Shown: positions 6,200 to 7,735 of the stretch, piece by piece
Layout: the number at the start of each line of letters is the position of its first letter
Position numbering within the stretch: position 1 is the stretch's first letter
Notes under the pieces: model-generated
Seen by the model: the letters and a program-made list of their open reading frames with translations, nothing else
The model's database searches: none
What the model was told of the DNA's origin: nothing
Program-made: the position numbers and the translations under genes
Source: an uncultured Lachnospiraceae bacterium
GTDB taxonomy: Bacteria; Bacillota; Clostridia; Lachnospirales; Lachnospiraceae
DNA length: 7,735 nt
Assembly (NCBI GenBank): GCA_945788595.1
Contig: CALZMS010000036.1
Location: 1 to 7,735, forward strand
Direction of reading: 5' to 3'

Positions 6200-7396
6200 A
6201 TGATCAACGAAAGCTACAAGAAAATGTTACAGGGCAAATCCGTTATCCGGGAACTCAGTGAATATGCCACAGCCCGGGGAAAAGAGATCGGTTATGAAAA
6301 TGTCTTTGATTACAGCCTGGGCAATCCCAGCGTTCCCTGTACGCAGGATTATACCGATACCGTGATTGACATGTATAAAAATGAGAATCCCATGGCTATT
6401 CACGGCTACAGCCCGTCTCTTGGTATCGAAGAAGTCAGAAAGACAGTGGCAGAGAGCCTGAACCGTCGTTTTGGCATGGATTACGATACAAAACATATTT
6501 TCATGGCTATTGGCGCTGCCGGAGCACTGGCTCATGCGTTTCGTCTGGTAACTGAGCCGGGAGATGAGATCATCGTATTTGCACCGTTTTTCCCGGAATA
6601 TAGAGAATATATCGGCAGAACAGGTGCTGTGATGCGTGTGGTTCCTGCGGATACCGAGACCTTCCAGATTAATTTTGCAGCTTTTGAGGATACACTGAAC
6701 GAAAAGACCATGGCCGTTCTGATAAATACGCCGAACAACCCTTCCGGTATTGTATACAGTACAGAAACCATCAAGAAGCTGGCTGCCATTCTGGAAGCTA
6801 AGCAGAAAGAATATGGCCATGATATTTTCCTGATCTCGGACGAACCGTACCGTGAGATCGTATTTGAGGGCGCAGATTCCCCGTACCCGAGCAAATTTTA
6901 TGACAATACGCTGTCCTGCTATTCCTTCTCCAAGAGTCTATCCCTGCCGGGCGAGCGTATCGGTTATGTAGCTGTAAATCCGAGATGTACAGACGCAGAT
7001 ATCCTGGCCGTGATCATGGGACAGATCAGCCGCGGCATCGGCCATAACTGCCCGACTTCAACTTCTCAGCTGGCCGTGGCCAGAGTGATCGACGAGACCA
7101 GTGATCTGTCTGTATATGAGACAAATATGAATCTGCTCTACGATGCGCTGAAAGAAATGGGCTTCACCGTAGTGAAACCCGGCGGAACCTTCTATATCTT
7201 CCCGAAAGCTTTGGAAGAGGATGCCAACGCATTTTGTATGAAAGCCAAAAAGTATGACCTGATCCTCGTTCCGGCGGACAGCTTCGGTTGCCCGGGCTAC
7301 TTCCGCATGGCCTACTGCATCGACACAGACAAAGTGAAGAGATCCATCCCCGCATTTAAGAAATTTGTCCGTGAAGAATACGGCGTAGAATGCTGA
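6200..7396 (+). CDS. Pyridoxal-phosphate-dependent aminotransferase, class I/II (aspartate aminotransferase-like)
   Basis: This is a 398-residue cytosolic fold-type I PLP enzyme of normal length for the family. Active-site markers appear in order: GAAGAL at 105-110, the phosphate-loop region of the cofactor site; NTPNNPSG at 176-183, with Asn180 contacting the PLP ring oxygen; DEPY with Asp214 (pyridine nitrogen) and Tyr217; SFSKSLSLPGERIG with Schiff-base Lys245 and phosphate-binding Arg253; and FRMAYC with Arg369, the residue that binds the substrate carboxylate. It should swap an amino group between an amino acid and a 2-oxoacid. The substrate cannot be fixed from sequence, though aspartate or an aromatic/alanine substrate is typical of the AspB-like group. 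Ribosome site AGAGGA at 6186-6191 precedes ATG 6200. It appears to stand alone, ending at the bidirectional terminator downstream. Confidence 0.93.
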   Translation: MINESYKKMLQGKSVIRELSEYATARGKEIGYENVFDYSLGNPSVPCTQDYTDTVIDMYKNENPMAIHGYSPSLGIEEVRKTVAESLNRRFGMDYDTKHIFMAIGAAGALAHAFRLVTEPGDEIIVFAPFFPEYREYIGRTGAVMRVVPADTETFQINFAAFEDTLNEKTMAVLINTPNNPSGIVYSTETIKKLAAILEAKQKEYGHDIFLISDEPYREIVFEGADSPYPSKFYDNTLSCYSFSKSLSLPGERIGYVAVNPRCTDADILAVIMGQISRGIGHNCPTSTSQLAVARVIDETSDLSVYETNMNLLYDALKEMGFTVVKPGGTFYIFPKALEEDANAFCMKAKKYDLILVPADSFGCPGYFRMAYCIDTDKVKRSIPAFKKFVREEYGVEC

Positions 7397-7556
7397 AAAT
7401 AGTGAAAAACACCCAAAAGCACAGTTGCAAGAGGCAATTGGATGAAATGAGAATCCTCCGAACCAAAACATCCAAAAAAGTAGTTTAAAATGTGCAGATA
7501 ATTGGATTAAAAAAATAGATAATTTCAAAAATAGTCCAAAAGTTGTCTTATTAAAT
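7397..7556 (+). other. AT-rich non-coding 3' region of the aminotransferase
   Basis: No gene is seen. There is a short hairpin CAGTTGC/GCAATTG (7422-7428 and 7434-7440, one G-T pair, 5-base loop) without a following U run. The short words AGATAATT and TCCAAAA recur several times, which may be no more than AT-rich drift. The stretch gives the transcript an untranslated tail of about 160 bases before the terminator. Confidence 0.5.
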
Positions 7557-7608
7557 AAAAACACAGGATCCATCAATCAGTCAGTAGTTGATGGACCCTG
7601 TGTTTTTT
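7557..7608. terminator. Strong bidirectional rho-independent terminator
   Basis: ACACAGGATCCATCAA (7561-7576) pairs with TTGATGGACCCTGTGT (7588-7603), 15 of 16 positions, around an 11-base loop. It is followed by TTTTT on the + strand, and the AAAA at 7557-7560 gives a U run on the - strand too. It sits between convergent genes, ending the aminotransferase transcript on + and the partial gene on -. Confidence 0.93.
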
Positions 7609-7631
7609 ACATTTATTGGCGGTATCTCTAT

Positions 7632-7735
7632 TTACTTTTCCTTCTCCAGATTCTTCATCGCCGTAGACAGCATCAGCTTGATACGGTTCAGCTGGTTAAC
7701 CTCGCTGGCACCGGGATCATAGTCGATGGCAACGA
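7632..7735 (-). CDS. C-terminus of a probable acyl-CoA dehydratase activase-related protein (partial, runs off window)
   Basis: Reading the - strand from the right edge gives 33 residues and a TAA stop at 7634-7632. The fragment carries DYDPGASEVNQLNRIKLML, then a lysine-rich end (MKNLEKEK). From memory, an acidic-aromatic DYDPG(A)SEVNQLNRIK segment marks the far C-terminus of the large (over 1000 residue) BadF/BcrA-type proteins annotated as 2-hydroxyglutaryl-CoA dehydratase activator-related. The identity rests on that short match only. Reality as a gene is supported by an open frame with a coding-like pattern up to the edge and by the bidirectional terminator 24 bases beyond the stop. Function cannot be confirmed from this fragment. 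Confidence 0.5.
   Translation of the reverse strand, partial: VAIDYDPGASEVNQLNRIKLMLSTAMKNLEKEK

Noticed and set aside
7058..7576. 172-codon - strand frame overlapping the aminotransferase end and the terminator
   Set aside because: It starts within the terminator stem and runs antisense through conserved aminotransferase residues; not a gene.
1..7735. CRISPR array, tRNA, rRNA, phage or defence module
   Set aside because: No regularly spaced identical repeats, cloverleaf sequences or recognisable defence or phage proteins were seen; all long coding regions have housekeeping assignments.

Overview
The window looks like ordinary chromosome from a low-to-moderate GC Clostridia, most likely a Lachnospiraceae-type gut Firmicute. 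The grounds are an OmpR/VanS-style two-component pair with a one-base gap, strong AGGAG-type ribosome binding sites, TTGAAN/TATANT promoters, and a MurJ/SpoVB-family flippase next to uracil-DNA glycosylase. The taxon is inferred from style and protein flavour only. Six genes are on the + strand, five of them complete and one cut by the left edge. One gene fragment is on the - strand at the right edge.

Region by region: (1) 1-193 is the DNA-binding end of a response regulator. One base later (195-1763) comes its partner sensor histidine kinase, with two membrane segments, HAMP, HisKA and HATPase domains. (2) 1764-2077 is a 314-base gap holding a long imperfect hairpin, two good sigma-A type promoters and possibly a decayed or leader-like short reading frame. 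(3) 2078-3458 holds hisH and hisF, one base apart. They are the two subunits of imidazole-glycerol-phosphate synthase; no other his genes are visible here. (4) 3426-3584 is an imperfect tandem repeat in which the last codons of hisF, including the stop, recur twice downstream in decayed form. (5) 3686-6003 holds ung (uracil-DNA glycosylase) and, 17 bases later, a 541-residue MurJ/SpoVB-type lipid-linked precursor flippase, probably co-transcribed. (6) 6004-6199 is a gap with a hairpin that resembles the right end of an IS200/IS605-type element. (7) 6200-7396 is a fold-type I PLP aminotransferase. (8) 7397-7631 is an AT-rich tail ending in a strong bidirectional terminator. It separates the aminotransferase from a convergent - strand gene, whose last 33 codons (7632-7735) resemble the C-terminus of the large acyl-CoA dehydratase activase-related proteins.

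Functionally these are housekeeping modules set side by side: envelope sensing, histidine/purine-linked metabolism, DNA repair, cell-wall precursor export and amino-acid metabolism. I see no defence system, CRISPR array, prophage, tRNA or rRNA, and no convincing new multi-gene system. The observations most worth a second look are non-coding: the decayed hisF-tail repeats, the two-promoter leader of hisH, and the possible IS200/IS605 end upstream of the aminotransferase.
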